A stretch of DNA of 64,000 nucleotides from positions 3,162,001 through 3,226,000 of the forward strand of contig NZ_CP124836.1 in assembly GCF_029964055.1 (NCBI RefSeq), given 5' to 3'. This stretch comes from Arthrobacter sp. EM1 (GTDB lineage Bacteria; Actinomycetota; Actinomycetes; Actinomycetales; Micrococcaceae). The notes below the pieces were generated by a model, which was given only the letters and a program-made list of their open reading frames with translations, had not been told where the DNA came from and searched no databases. Positions 1 through 8,992 of this stretch are shown here, piece by piece (position 1 is the stretch's first letter; each line of letters opens with the position of its first letter). A program made the position numbers and the translations under genes.

Positions 1-605
1 TCCGCGAGGATCAGGGCGTCCAGGACGTCGTGGGTGACGATGATGGCCCGGCGCCCGGCCAGCACACGCTTGAGGAGCCGCCGCAGCAGTGGTGCGGCGT
101 GAATATCCAGGGCCGCCATCGGTTCGTCCATTAACAGCAGCTCCGGCCCGGCCGCCAGCGCCCTGGCCACGGCGACCCGTTGGGCCTGCCCGCCAGAGAG
201 CTGCCCGGGGCGACGGTCGGCGAGCTCGGCGGCCCCCACTTCCTGCAGCCAGTGCCGCGCCGTTCTTCTGGCCTGCCCCGGCGAAGCGCCTGCACTGCGG
301 GGGCCGAAAGCGACGTTGTCCAGGGCACTCAAGTGCGGAAACAGCAGGGCGTCCTGCGCCAGCAGGGCGGTCCCCCGGCGGTGCGGTGCCGTCCAGACCG
401 AGGCCTTGGCGTCGAGGTCAAAAAGTTGCTGCCCGCCGAGGGAGGCGCTGCCAGTATCGGGGCGGAGCAGGCCGGCGATCACGGCCAGCAGCGTGGATTT
501 ACCGGCGCCGTTGGGACCGAGAATCGCCACAGTTTCCCCTGCCCCAACGCTGAGCGAGACCTTGAAATCCCGGGCAGCCACCGTTGCCTCAAGCCGGAAG
601 GTCAC
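1..605 (-). CDS. modC: Molybdate ABC transporter ATP-binding protein (partial)
   Basis: ATPase that powers molybdate import on the cytoplasmic face of the ModB channel. The visible 201 codons hold Walker A GPNGAGKS at about residues 30-37, the LSGGQ signature near 133, Walker B LLLMDEP near 152 and the H-loop IIVTHD near 188. The gene runs off the window start, so the C-terminal end (including any molybdate-binding TOBE domain) is not visible. The GTG start overlaps the modB stop as GTGA, which indicates translational coupling. The cognate modB and modA directly upstream favour molybdate over another oxyanion. Confidence 0.9.
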   Translation of the reverse strand, partial: MTFRLEATVAARDFKVSLSVGAGETVAILGPNGAGKSTLLAVIAGLLRPDTGSASLGGQQLFDLDAKASVWTAPHRRGTALLAQDALLFPHLSALDNVAFGPRSAGASPGQARRTARHWLQEVGAAELADRRPGQLSGGQAQRVAVARALAAGPELLLMDEPMAALDIHAAPLLRRLLKRVLAGRRAIIVTHDVLDALILA

Positions 606-1471
606 CGTGCAGTCCCCGCCGGAGTCTGGACGGCGCGGGGACGCCGGTATGAGAGCCCGACGACGATCACGGCCACCGCAACGAGGACCATGGACAGGGC
701 AACGGCGGCGTCGGCGTCGGTTTCCCGCTGCAGGTAGATTTCCAGCGGCAGGGTGCGGGTGACGCCCTGCAGGCTGCCGGCGAACGTCAGGGTGGCACCG
801 AACTCGCCCAGACTTCGGGCGAAGGACAGCACCGCTCCGGAGGCAAGTCCGGGCAGCACCAGCGGCATGGTGACGCGGCGCAGGACGGTACCGGGGCTGG
901 CGCCCAGGGTGGCAGCGACCGCCTCGTACCTGGTTCCGGCGCTGCGCAGTGCACCTTCCAGGCTGACTACCAGGAAGGGCAGCGCCACAAACGTCTGGGC
1001 CAGAATCACGGCCGCAGTGGAAAAGGCGATCTGGATCCCGGCGAGCTCCAGGCTCCTTCCCAAAAGACCCTGGCGGCCGAAGGTGTAGAGCAGCGCAATC
1101 CCGCCTACCACCGGCGGTAGCACCAAGGGCAGCAGCACAAAGGCGCGGAGGAGGCGCTGGCCGGGAAAATCGCCCCGCGCCAGGACCAGCGCCAGCGGGA
1201 CACCGAAGACAATGCACAGGGCAGTGCTCGCGGCTGCGGTCCGCAGGCTTAACCCCAGCGCCGTCAGCGATGCCTCGGAGGTAACCAAGGGGATGAACTG
1301 AGCCCAGTTAACCCGGGCAGCCATGGCCGCGAGGGGCAAGAGGACCAACAGGGCACCCGCCGCCGCGGCGGCAAAAATCCATGCGGGCATCCCGCTGAAG
1401 CCGGACGGCTGCCGCACTGCGCTTCCCCGGCCTGCAGGGCGGGCACCGGCAGGGCTGGTGGGGCGGGCCAT
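602..1471 (-). CDS. modB: Molybdate ABC transporter permease
   Basis: Integral membrane channel subunit of the molybdate importer. It is about 289 aa, the usual ModB size, with some six hydrophobic segments after a Pro/Gly-rich N-terminus. The EAA coupling loop is visible in the second half ([21 protein letters not shown]), the contact site for ModC. The ATG at 1471 shares a base with the modA stop (TGATG); a GTG one codon earlier is equally possible. It sits between modA and modC in one operon. Confidence 0.92.
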   Translation of the reverse strand: MARPTSPAGARPAGRGSAVRQPSGFSGMPAWIFAAAAAGALLVLLPLAAMAARVNWAQFIPLVTSEASLTALGLSLRTAAASTALCIVFGVPLALVLARGDFPGQRLLRAFVLLPLVLPPVVGGIALLYTFGRQGLLGRSLELAGIQIAFSTAAVILAQTFVALPFLVVSLEGALRSAGTRYEAVAATLGASPGTVLRRVTMPLVLPGLASGAVLSFARSLGEFGATLTFAGSLQGVTRTLPLEIYLQRETDADAAVALSMVLVAVAVIVVGLSYRRPRAVQTPAGTAR

Positions 1472-2292
1472 CACGGCTGCGGGGCCCCGAAGCCGGCGTC
1501 GGCGAGGACCTTCTGGCCTTCGACGCCGGTCACAAAGGCAATGAATTCGGCCGCCAGTTCCTGGTTCCGACTCGCAGCAACGGTAGCTACCGGATAGGTA
1601 TTGACCGCTTCCCGGGCGGCGGCAAAATCGATGCCCTGCACCTTGCCCCCCGCCGCCCTGACGTCGGTAACGTACACCAGCCCGGCGTCAGCCTGGCCCG
1701 AGCTGACCTTGCCCAGCACATCGGTGACGGACGATTCCTCGCTGACCGGCCGCAGCGCCACGCCGGCGACCCTTTCAACCGTCTTCGCGGCGGCGCCGCA
1801 CGGAACCTGGGCGGCGCAGATGACCAGCTTCACGCCGGGCCGGGCGAGATCCTCCAAGGAATCGACGGCCGCCGGATTCGACGGCGGCACGGCGATGGTG
1901 AGGATGTTGCTGGCGAAGTTCCGGGAAGCCCCGGCCAGAAGCGATGCGTCGGCAAGTTTGGCCATGTTAGCGGTGTCCGCGGAGGCGAAAACATCCGCTG
2001 GCGCACCCTGGCTGATCTGGGTGGCGAGGTCGGACGAACCGGCGAAGCTGAGCCTGACGGCGGTGCCGGGATGGCTGGCCTCGAAGTCGGCAGCAAGTGA
2101 GGTAAACGTTGGCTTCAGGGATGCCGCGGCGAAGACGGTCAGGGTCCTGTTCGCGTCCCCGCCGGACCCTGACCCGGCAGCGGCGCAGCCCGAAAGGCCG
2201 GCCGCCAGCACCCCGGCCGTGATCAGCGCGACGGCATACCGCAGGACAACAGTCCGCCGTGCCGCCAGGCCCGGAGTCGGACCCCGCCTCAT
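1471..2292 (-). CDS. modA: Molybdate-binding periplasmic-type lipoprotein
   Basis: Substrate-binding protein that captures molybdate outside the membrane and hands it to ModB. The 273 aa protein starts with an Arg-rich n-region and a hydrophobic stretch ending in the lipobox LSGC near residue 35, so it is expected to be a lipoprotein, as usual in Gram-positives. The mature part matches the ModA pattern: [12 protein letters not shown] at the first strand, [12 protein letters not shown] at the anion-binding loop and GLVYVTDV later. Its start overlaps the upstream regulator gene as ATGA. Tungstate binding cannot be excluded from sequence. Confidence 0.93.
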   Translation of the reverse strand: MRRGPTPGLAARRTVVLRYAVALITAGVLAAGLSGCAAAGSGSGGDANRTLTVFAAASLKPTFTSLAADFEASHPGTAVRLSFAGSSDLATQISQGAPADVFASADTANMAKLADASLLAGASRNFASNILTIAVPPSNPAAVDSLEDLARPGVKLVICAAQVPCGAAAKTVERVAGVALRPVSEESSVTDVLGKVSSGQADAGLVYVTDVRAAGGKVQGIDFAAAREAVNTYPVATVAASRNQELAAEFIAFVTGVEGQKVLADAGFGAPQP

Positions 2293-2699
2293 ACGGCGCC
2301 CTTACCGCGCGGCGTCTCCAGGATCACCGTGGTGGCCTTAACAACGGCAGTGGCGACAGAGCCAAGTTCCAGCCCCAGTTCGTGCACAGCTTCGCTGCTC
2401 ATCAGCGACACCACGCGGAACGGCCCGCACTGCAGTTCCACCTGGGCCATAACGGTGTCGGCGGTGATTGCTGTGACGAGGCCAACGAAGCGGTTGCGGG
2501 CCGAGCTGCCCGCTCTGGCCGGGTCATCGGGAAGCTGGGCCTGCTCCCGGGCGAGCCGCGCGAGTTCCAGCCCGTCCACGGCGTGGCGCCCGGCGTCGTC
2601 CTTGTGCGGGGTCAGGCTTCCGTTTTCGGTCCAGCGCCGGATGGTGTCATCACTAACACCCAGCAGCCGGGCCGCCTCGGAAACGCGAATATTAGGCAT
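2289..2699 (-). CDS. MerR-like HTH / TOBE-domain molybdate-responsive regulator
   Basis: A 136 aa two-domain protein. Residues 1-55 are an excisionase/MerR-type winged helix (VSEAARLLGVSDDTIRRW), and residues 68-131 are a single TOBE/Mop domain (NRFVGLVTAITADTVMAQVEL), the fold that binds molybdate. Placed first in the modABC operon and overlapping modA by 4 nt, it probably senses molybdate and adjusts operon expression, a ModE substitute. A TAGAGT -10 box at 2706-2711 lies 6 nt from the ATG, so the mRNA is probably leaderless. A purely molybdate-storage role is possible but the HTH argues against it. Confidence 0.8.
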   Translation of the reverse strand: MPNIRVSEAARLLGVSDDTIRRWTENGSLTPHKDDAGRHAVDGLELARLAREQAQLPDDPARAGSSARNRFVGLVTAITADTVMAQVELQCGPFRVVSLMSSEAVHELGLELGSVATAVVKATTVILETPRGKGAV

Positions 2700-2705
2700 A
2701 GGGCT

Positions 2706-2711
2706 ACTCTA
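2706..2711 (-). promoter_or_regulatory. -10 box of the mod operon (leaderless)
   Basis: TAGAGT on the minus strand, 6 nt before the ATG at 2699. There is no Shine-Dalgarno sequence between them, so transcription probably starts at or next to the initiator codon. Confidence 0.5.
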
Positions 2712-2872
2712 GCCCGCGCTTGCGGATCTTCAGTTGGTATTTGGGCGCAAAATCGAAAACCCAGACTGACGCCCGGCAGGTTCTTCGAAGCCGGGCCCCA
2801 TAGCTTGGGCGCTGTTGTTGGGCCTAAAATCTTTGCGAGGGGTGGAGCCTCGGTCGTCCAAGGAGCAGCGCC

Positions 2873-4207
2873 ATGAAATGGGTCAGGCCGGAGAACCCGG
2901 ACTACGACGAAACACGCAAACTTTTCAACGCGATGATCGATCGGCGCCCGGCCGTCATCGCCCAATGTGCGGACCCGGGCGAGGTGGCCGAGGCTTTGCA
3001 GTACGCCAAGGACAACAGCCTGGCCGTTGCCGTCCGCGCTGGCGGGCATTCCGTTGCCGGTATGTCAACCAATGACGACGGTTTGGTAGTCGACGTCCGG
3101 CCGATGAGGTCAATCTCGGTGGACCCGGACAACAAGACGGTGACGGTGGGAGCCGGCGTGACGTGGGGAGAGTTCGACCGGGCCACGCAGGAACACGGCC
3201 TCGCCTGCACCGGCGGGCGGGCTTCCACCACCGGCGTCGCGGGATTCACACTGGGCGGCGGTTCGGGGTGGCTCGAGCGCTCCTACGGCTTCGCCTGCGA
3301 CAACCTGCTTTCCGTCAAGCTCGTGACAGCCTCCGCAGAGCGGGTGACCGCCAGCGCCCAGGAGAACCCCGAGCTGTTCTGGGCCCTCCACGGCGGCGGA
3401 GGCAATTTCGGCATCGCCACCGAGTTCACGTTCCGCCTGCACCACCTTGGTCCTGGGGTTCAGGCGGGCCTGATGCTCTGGCCCGGCGATGCCTCGACCG
3501 AGATCAGCCGCGCCTACCGCGAACTTTGCCTTGCCGCCCCCGACGCCGTGGGCACTGCCCTGGTGTTCCTGACGGCACCGCCGGAACCGTTCGTTCCAGC
3601 CGGGATGGTGGGGAAACAAGGAGTAGGGATCGCCTATCTTTATGCGGGAGACCCCACTGACGGTGCTGAACACGCTGCGCCGTTCCGGGAGTTGGGCCCG
3701 GCAGTGGATCTGGTCAGCGAAATGAACTATGCCGATTTCCAGTGCATGATCGACGACCCGCCAAACCTGTACAACTACTGGAGCGCCGATTACCACAACG
3801 AGTTGCCGGACACCGCCCTGGACGTGCTCGTGGAGTCAGCGCAGAACCTGCCCGGCCCCCACTCCCAACTTCTGGTTGCCAGCTGGGGCGGGGCGGTGGC
3901 GGGGCCGGCGGCTGCCCAGACACCGCTGCAGAACCGCAACGCCAGGTGGGTCTCGCACCCGTTCGGGCTGGAGGAAACACCGGAAGGCGGCCAGGTGGCC
4001 AAGGCCTGGGTGAAGAAGTTCCGCCAGGACATCTCCCCCTATGCCACGGGCGGCGTCTGGCTGAACTTCGTCGGCGACGAAGGCCAGGACCGGGTCCGGG
4101 CAGCCTTCGGCGAGGAGAACTACAACCGGCTGGCCCAGGTGAAACTGGAGTTCGATCCGGAGAACACGTTTCGCGGCAACCAGAACATCCGGCCCGCCGC
4201 TACCTGA
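2873..4207 (+). CDS. FAD-binding oxidoreductase, BBE (berberine bridge) family
   Basis: Flavoprotein oxidase of the PCMH/VAO superfamily, 444 aa. The N-terminal FAD domain shows RAGGHSVAG near residue 62, whose His is the usual covalent flavin attachment site, and GGGSGWLERSYGFACDNL near 140. The C-terminal BBE motif is present (YNRLAQVKLEFDPENTFRG). Start chosen at the ATG preceded by AAGGAG. Family members oxidise sugars, alkaloids or other alcohols; the substrate cannot be read here. It is monocistronic and unrelated to its neighbours. Confidence 0.88.
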   Translation: MKWVRPENPDYDETRKLFNAMIDRRPAVIAQCADPGEVAEALQYAKDNSLAVAVRAGGHSVAGMSTNDDGLVVDVRPMRSISVDPDNKTVTVGAGVTWGEFDRATQEHGLACTGGRASTTGVAGFTLGGGSGWLERSYGFACDNLLSVKLVTASAERVTASAQENPELFWALHGGGGNFGIATEFTFRLHHLGPGVQAGLMLWPGDASTEISRAYRELCLAAPDAVGTALVFLTAPPEPFVPAGMVGKQGVGIAYLYAGDPTDGAEHAAPFRELGPAVDLVSEMNYADFQCMIDDPPNLYNYWSADYHNELPDTALDVLVESAQNLPGPHSQLLVASWGGAVAGPAAAQTPLQNRNARWVSHPFGLEETPEGGQVAKAWVKKFRQDISPYATGGVWLNFVGDEGQDRVRAAFGEENYNRLAQVKLEFDPENTFRGNQNIRPAAT

Positions 4208-4278
4208 TTGCCCGGCCGGTCCCCCGGCCTGCACCCTCCGGCTGTGAGACGGTTGGTAAGTAAGATGACCATCCGAGA

Positions 4279-5490
4279 GTGGGAGAGAAAAACAGCATGG
4301 GCAGTCCGGAACAGACAACCCCCTGGAGCGACAGCCTGGGCCGCGCCAGCATCAGGACCGCACAGGTCCTCCTGCTGCTGGTCCTGTCAGTGGTGGTGGT
4401 CTATGCCCTGATCCAGGTGCGCCTCGTGGTGATTCCCGCGCTGCTGGCCCTGATCCTCGCCGCCGCGATCGCACCCTTCGTCCACTGGCTGCGCCGCCGG
4501 GGCTGGCCCAGCACCGCCGCCACCACAGTCTCGTTCCTGGCACTCCTGATCGCGTTCGGCGCTGTCATCACGGGCATCGTGGTCGCCGTCGTCAGCCAGG
4601 CCGACCAACTGGCCAGCAAGGCCACGGAGGGCTTCGACCGGGTTCACGCATTTATTCGTACGGGTCCGATCCCGGTTGATGACCAGCAGATCCAGCAGGC
4701 GCGGGACGCCGTCGTCGATTTCGCCACCAGCAGCACCGTGGGCGCGGGCGCCATTTCCGGGCTCAGTGCGGCCGGCAACGTCATCACCGGGGCCCTCCTG
4801 ATGGCTGTCATCCTGTTCTTTTTCCTCAAAGACGGCCAGAGCATCTGGGCCTTTGTGCTGCGGGCGTTCAAGGGCCCGAACCTGGTGAAGGCACGCCGTG
4901 CCGGGGAGCGCAGCCTGAACGTGCTCGGCGGCTACGTGCGCGGAACATCCATAGTGGCCCTGGTCGACGCCTTTTTTATTGGCCTGGCTCTGGTAATAAT
5001 GGGCGTTCCGCTCGCGCTGCCGCTGGCCGCACTGACCTTCATTGGCGCCTTTATCCCGCTGATCGGCGCTACCCTTGCCGGCACGCTCGCGGCCCTTGTC
5101 GCGCTGGTTGCCAACGGCCCGGTCGCGGCCCTGATCGTTATCATCGTTGTGATCGCAGTCAACCAGCTGGAGGGGAACTTCCTGCAGCCCGTGGTGATGG
5201 GCCAGGCCCTCAGCGTCCATGCCCTGGTGATTCTGCTGGCCCTAACGGCCGGCACCATCCTCGCCGGCATCATCGGCGCGATCCTTGCCGTCCCCTTGGT
5301 GGCTGTGGCCTGGGCCGCGATCAAGGCCTGGAATTCCGGAGACGACATTACCCCCGAGGCCATTGCAGCGGCCGAACACGAAACCCGACTGAACGAAAGG
5401 GGCGACGGCGTGCGGTCCAAGCCTAGGCGTGGGCGGGGCCGGCAGAACGACGGGTCGGACGCTGCCGCCGCCGATGTCCCACAGGACTGA
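4279..5490 (+). CDS. AI-2E family transporter (PerM-like)
   Basis: Multi-pass membrane protein of 403 aa with about eight hydrophobic segments. The family core is clear: the central amphipathic linker (residues 110-150), ILFFFLKDG near 178-186 and the C-terminal GAFIPLIGATLAG followed by NQLEGNFLQPVVMG. Relatives export autoinducer-2 or act as ion antiporters; sequence alone does not decide. The final 50 residues are a polar, Arg-rich cytoplasmic tail. Confidence 0.88.
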   Translation: MGEKNSMGSPEQTTPWSDSLGRASIRTAQVLLLLVLSVVVVYALIQVRLVVIPALLALILAAAIAPFVHWLRRRGWPSTAATTVSFLALLIAFGAVITGIVVAVVSQADQLASKATEGFDRVHAFIRTGPIPVDDQQIQQARDAVVDFATSSTVGAGAISGLSAAGNVITGALLMAVILFFFLKDGQSIWAFVLRAFKGPNLVKARRAGERSLNVLGGYVRGTSIVALVDAFFIGLALVIMGVPLALPLAALTFIGAFIPLIGATLAGTLAALVALVANGPVAALIVIIVVIAVNQLEGNFLQPVVMGQALSVHALVILLALTAGTILAGIIGAILAVPLVAVAWAAIKAWNSGDDITPEAIAAAEHETRLNERGDGVRSKPRRGRGRQNDGSDAAAADVPQD

Positions 5491-5515
5491 CCGGCGGCCG
5501 GATTAGACTTCCGTC

Positions 5516-6388
5516 ATGGCCATCTACCTCGATCCGCCGCTCTGGCCTGCACACGGAACGCACTTCTCGCATCTGGTCTCGGACGCCTCGCTGGCGGAAC
5601 TGCACGACTTTGCTGCGGCCGCGGGCATTCCGGAGAGGGCGTTCGACGGTGACCACTACGACGTCGCCGAGGCCCGCTACAGCTCCCTAGTGGCGGCCGG
5701 AGCCATCCCGGTGGAGGGGCGGATCCTGGTCCGGAGGCTGATCGCCAGCGGGCTGCGGATCCCGGCCCGGCGGCGCAGCGGCTCACTCAAGCTGCCCCTG
5801 CTGACCCGGTGGAACGGGACCCTCCCCGGCCACGACGCCCTGTTCCTGGACCTGCTGGATCGCTGGGGCGAGGAGCACCGGAAGTATCACGGCCGCACGC
5901 ACCTCCTGGCGGTCCTTGAGGCGTTGGACCTCCTCACCGGGCCTGCGGAGCCGCCCCGGACCGTGTTGCTCGCCGCCTGGTTCCACGACGCGATTTACCG
6001 GGGGGTCGCCGGCCAGGACGAGGAGGAGTCGGCCCGGCTCGCCGAGGACCGTCTGGCCCATGCCGGCCTTCGTCCGGCTGAGGTGGAGGAAGTTGGCCGG
6101 CTGGTAAGGATGACTGCGGACCACCGGCCGGAGCCCGGCGATGACGATGCAGCACTGCTCAGCGACGCCGACCTCTCGGTGCTGGGCGGAACCCCGGCAG
6201 CCTATGCCCGGTATCTGGCCGCCGTCCGGGAGGACTTTGCGCACATCGGCGACGACGACTTCGCCGCCGGACGCGCCGGCGTCGTCCGCCACCTCCTGCA
6301 GCTGGACCCGCTGTTCCACACCCGACGCGGCAGGGAACTGTGGCTGGAGCCTGCACGGCGAAACCTCAAGGGCGAGACACAGCCCTAG
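5516..6388 (+). CDS. DUF4031 - HD-domain fusion protein
   Basis: A 290 aa fusion. Residues 1-85 are a DUF4031 domain (MAIYLDPPLWPAHGTHFSHL, then DGDHYDV). Residues 100-285 are an HD-type metal-dependent phosphohydrolase with RTHLLAVLEAL, WFHDAIYRG (His-Asp metal ligands) and LSDADLSVLG. The second half is therefore probably a hydrolase of a nucleotide or phosphate ester; the first half has no known role. A TAGACT -10 box at 5504-5509 lies 6 nt before the ATG, which fixes the start and implies a leaderless mRNA. Confidence 0.85.
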   Translation: MAIYLDPPLWPAHGTHFSHLVSDASLAELHDFAAAAGIPERAFDGDHYDVAEARYSSLVAAGAIPVEGRILVRRLIASGLRIPARRRSGSLKLPLLTRWNGTLPGHDALFLDLLDRWGEEHRKYHGRTHLLAVLEALDLLTGPAEPPRTVLLAAWFHDAIYRGVAGQDEEESARLAEDRLAHAGLRPAEVEEVGRLVRMTADHRPEPGDDDAALLSDADLSVLGGTPAAYARYLAAVREDFAHIGDDDFAAGRAGVVRHLLQLDPLFHTRRGRELWLEPARRNLKGETQP

Positions 6389-6432
6389 CAAAAACCCGCT
6401 GGCCAGGCCCCAGCCGCGGCGTCCGGATGCGT

Positions 6433-6945
6433 TCAGGTGCCGCGGCGGAGGTGTCCGGCGAGTCGGTCGAAGGACTGACGCCAGCCGACGCCTTGAGCGT
6501 CTCTGTTGTCGATACTGTCGAAAGGTCCCTGGAAGAACGTCATCCTGGTGCCGCCGTCGATCTCCTCCAGCTGGAACGTCACCTCGGTCTCGAAGCCTCG
6601 GGTTCCGTCCGCACGGTCCCAGGCATGGGTGAAGACGAAGAGATGGGGCGGTTCGATGTCTGTGTGGACGCCGCTCCACCAGTGTTGCTCGCCGGTGCTG
6701 TCCTGGATCATGCAGGCCCGGTAGAGGCCGCCGATTTCCAGATCCGCATCGATGCTGTCCCGTGGAGTGTGGAATCCCCGCGGCCCCCACCATTCCGCAG
6801 CTTGGTCCGGGTCCGTCAAGGCGGACCACACCCGGGCAATGGGCGTCTGGAATTCGCGGGTGACCACCAGCATCAGGTCCTCTGCTGCAGCCGGGGCGGT
6901 TCCCTGCCCGGACCTGGCCGGACCTGCGCTGACGTGCTCGGACAT
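6433..6945 (-). CDS. SRPBCC / AHSA1-type START-like domain protein
   Basis: A 170 aa protein with an AHSA1-like ligand-binding fold: TREFQTPIARVWSALTDPDQAAEWWGP near the N-terminus, GGLYRACMIQD, then FQLEEIDGGTRMTFFQGPF. Start set at the ATG with AGGAG 9 nt upstream; a longer reading frame would run into the gene behind it. Its ligand and function are unknown. It follows the YccF gene by 25 nt and could share its transcript. Confidence 0.8.
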   Translation of the reverse strand: MSEHVSAGPARSGQGTAPAAAEDLMLVVTREFQTPIARVWSALTDPDQAAEWWGPRGFHTPRDSIDADLEIGGLYRACMIQDSTGEQHWWSGVHTDIEPPHLFVFTHAWDRADGTRGFETEVTFQLEEIDGGTRMTFFQGPFDSIDNRDAQGVGWRQSFDRLAGHLRRGT

Positions 6946-6970
6946 CTCGGGACTCCTGCTCTGAAAGGGA

Positions 6971-7384
6971 CTAGCGGTAGGCCTTGCTGTAGCCCGTCGC
7001 AAAGGGCCTGTCACTTGGGACGACCTGTTTGCCAAGCGGCATCAGCGAGACCGGAATCAGCTTGAGGTTGGCGATGGCAAGCGGGATGCCCACGATGGTG
7101 GCGGCCATTGCAATGGCGGTGACCACGTGGCCAATGGCAATCCAGATACCGGCGACGAAGAGCCAGATGACATTCCCCAGCAGCGAAAACACGCCCGTTC
7201 CACCGGGGCGGTCCACCACGGTTCGTCCGAAGGGCCACAGCGCATAGTTCGCGATCCGGAACGACGCCAGCCCCCACGGGATGGTCACTATCAGCAGGCA
7301 GCAGACGATACCGGCCGCGAAGTAGCCAAGCGAAAGCCAGAGGCCGCCGAAGAGCAGCCAGATGATGTTCAGCAGTGTCTTCAT
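6971..7384 (-). CDS. YccF domain membrane protein
   Basis: A 137 aa inner-membrane protein with two tandem YccF repeats: NIIWLLFGGLWLSLGYFAAG near the start and NVIWLFVAGIWIAIGHVVTA near residue 70. Each repeat has paired hydrophobic helices. The family has no established function; some members are fused to stress or efflux modules. It is immediately upstream of the SRPBCC gene on the same strand. Confidence 0.88.
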   Translation of the reverse strand: MKTLLNIIWLLFGGLWLSLGYFAAGIVCCLLIVTIPWGLASFRIANYALWPFGRTVVDRPGGTGVFSLLGNVIWLFVAGIWIAIGHVVTAIAMAATIVGIPLAIANLKLIPVSLMPLGKQVVPSDRPFATGYSKAYR

Positions 7385-7503
7385 GGCTCCATTCTCCCCC
7401 GCCGGAGCCCATTCCGGCCTAGGGGTTCACCCTGAGAAATTCCTGAAATCCCCCGGGCCGCCCCGGCACGGCGCCCGGCGCTTTGCGAACGCACGGAAGG
7501 GCA

Positions 7504-7567
7504 TAATACTGGGACCATGCCTGCACTCCTGAAGCTTGCCCTGATCGCGCCCGGGAGACGCAGATGA
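7504..7567 (+). promoter_or_regulatory. -10 box and 16-codon leaderless leader ORF upstream of 7564
   Basis: A TAATAC -10 box at 7504-7509 lies 7 nt before an ATG at 7517. The ATG opens a 16-codon frame (MPALLKLALIAPGRRR) that ends in TGA at 7565-7567, overlapping the ATG of the next gene as ATGA. This is the layout of a leaderless leader peptide translationally coupled to the downstream gene. Whether it is translated cannot be told from the sequence. Confidence 0.4.
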
Positions 7568-7959
7568 CAACCATCGGAGACCTTCTTGGTCCCATTCTCG
7601 AAGTCATGACGTGGGTGGGTTTCGTCCTGGGCCTGCCGCTTCTGGTGTGGGGCTGGATTCGTCGCCGGCGCCGGTGCCAGTGGACCGGGACCACCGGGAC
7701 AGTTATCAGCGCGGGCGGATTCACCGGCTACAGCTGGACGGACCACTACGACGCCGGCCACCGGTCCCTGCTGCCGGCGGCCGAGTCGGGCGGCCTGGTG
7801 GTGGGCACCGACGTCGAGCTGTTCTACGACGTGTGCCACCCCTCGCGCTGGGGGCTGACCCCGCCAAAGCACGACAATGCGGCCTGGACCCTCGGCTGGA
7901 TCCTCACCGGGGTGGGGATCCTGTCCACGGTCGGCGGCTTTGTGCTGCTGCTCTTCTGA
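7564..7959 (+). CDS. DUF3592-like small membrane protein
   Basis: A 131 aa protein with one hydrophobic helix at each end (VGFVLGLPLLVWGW and ILTGVGILSTVGGFVLLLF). A short soluble segment between them resembles the extracytoplasmic part of DUF3592 proteins (TGTVISAGGF, VGTDVELFYDVCHPSRWGL). Function unknown. The ATG is preceded by GGGAGA and overlaps the stop of a possible leader ORF. Confidence 0.7.
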   Translation: MTTIGDLLGPILEVMTWVGFVLGLPLLVWGWIRRRRRCQWTGTTGTVISAGGFTGYSWTDHYDAGHRSLLPAAESGGLVVGTDVELFYDVCHPSRWGLTPPKHDNAAWTLGWILTGVGILSTVGGFVLLLF

Positions 7960-7978
7960 ATCCTGCGGAACCGGCCGG

Positions 7979-8524
7979 CTAGGCCTGCTTGACCATTGCG
8001 GCTTCGACATTGATCTTGACCTTGTCACTGACCAGCAGGCCGCCGGTTTCGAGCGCGGCGTTCCAGGTTAGGCCGAATTCCTTGCGGCTGATGTCCGCTT
8101 CCGCGCTGAACCCGGCACGGGTGGCGCCGAATGGGTCCACGGCAACTCCGGTGAACTCGACTTCCAAATCCACCGGCCGGGTAACGTCCCGGATGGTGAG
8201 GTCACCGGTCAGCACGTAATCCTCGCCGTCGCCCCTGATGCCCTGGGCGCGGAACGTCATCTCCGGATACTTTTCGACGTCGAAGAAATCGGCTCCGCGG
8301 ACGTGCGCGTCGCGGTTTGCGTCACCGGAATCAAAGCTGGCGGTCTTGATGCTGGCATGCAGGCTGGAGTCCGGCAGGGACTCACCGACACGGGCCTCCG
8401 CCGTCGCCTCATTGAAGCGGCCCCGGACCTTGCTGATGCCGGCGTGGCGGACACTGAAGCCGACTTCGCTGTGGGACATGTCCAGTGTCCAGACGCCTTG
8501 GCTCAATCCTTCGGGCAGTGTCAC
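7979..8524 (-). CDS. YceI family protein
   Basis: A 181 aa lipocalin-fold protein that in this family binds polyisoprenoid or similar lipids. Conserved features are GVWTLDMSHSEVGFSVRHAG at the start, KVRGRFNEATAEA, then the block with TGDLTIRDVTRPVDL and FGLTWNAALETGGLLVSDKV at the end. No signal peptide is visible, so it is probably cytoplasmic, as in many actinobacteria. It is followed by the remains of a broken LLM monooxygenase gene. Confidence 0.9.
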   Translation of the reverse strand: MTLPEGLSQGVWTLDMSHSEVGFSVRHAGISKVRGRFNEATAEARVGESLPDSSLHASIKTASFDSGDANRDAHVRGADFFDVEKYPEMTFRAQGIRGDGEDYVLTGDLTIRDVTRPVDLEVEFTGVAVDPFGATRAGFSAEADISRKEFGLTWNAALETGGLLVSDKVKINVEAAMVKQA

Positions 8525-8638
8525 AACGGTCTCCTTCGCGGGTGGCGGGCCGGGCCCGCCGGATCATCGGGGTACTCCCCCAAGGAGCCATGCTAGCCAC
8601 GCCAACGCGGCGCGGCTAGCCTCTCGGAACCCGGCCGG

Positions 8639-8848
8639 CTACGACGCCGGCTGCGGGGCCCAGCCGATCGCCGGTGCGATGTGCCGGACGACGGTGCCCA
8701 GCAGCTTGGCGTTGAAGTCCACGCCAAGCTGGTTGGGGACGGTGAGCAACAGGGTGTCCGCGGCCTGGACGGCGGCATCGGCGGCGAGTTCCCCGGCAAT
8801 GGCGTCGGGCGCGCCAACGAAGAGCACTCCGTCGGGCTGACGGATACT
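8639..8848 (-). pseudogene. LLM-class flavin monooxygenase, 3' fragment
   Basis: The last 70 codons of a luciferase-like monooxygenase, reading RQPDGVLFVGAPDAIAGEL then TLLLTVPNQLGVDFNAKLLG and ending at a TAG. No start codon or upstream domain precedes it: the frame meets TGA at 8849-8851, where unrelated phage-like sequence begins on the other strand. The matching 5' end of such a gene lies at 14817-15065 on the same strand. About 200 internal codons are absent from both pieces. Confidence 0.8.
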
Positions 8849-8992
8849 TCAGGCGTCTACCTGACCGCTCGCGAAGTTGCCCAGATCCACCGCGCCGCGA
8901 CCGGCCGGACTGGCGGCTTCGTCGGCTCCGTGCGGACGCCATCGGCATGCTCCACCGACACGACCGCCGCCTGGTACGGAGAGGGCGCCTAG
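8834..8992 (+). pseudogene. 3' remnant of a phage structural gene
   Basis: An open frame without its own start that reads TDTSGVYLTAREVAQIHRAA, then a TGRTGG loop, and stops at TAG 8990-8992. It overlaps the next gene's GTG by one base (TAGTG), the tight packing of phage head genes. Its 5' part is cut off at the junction with the LLM gene. The product is not recognised; a connector or portal-proximal protein is plausible by position only. Confidence 0.4.
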
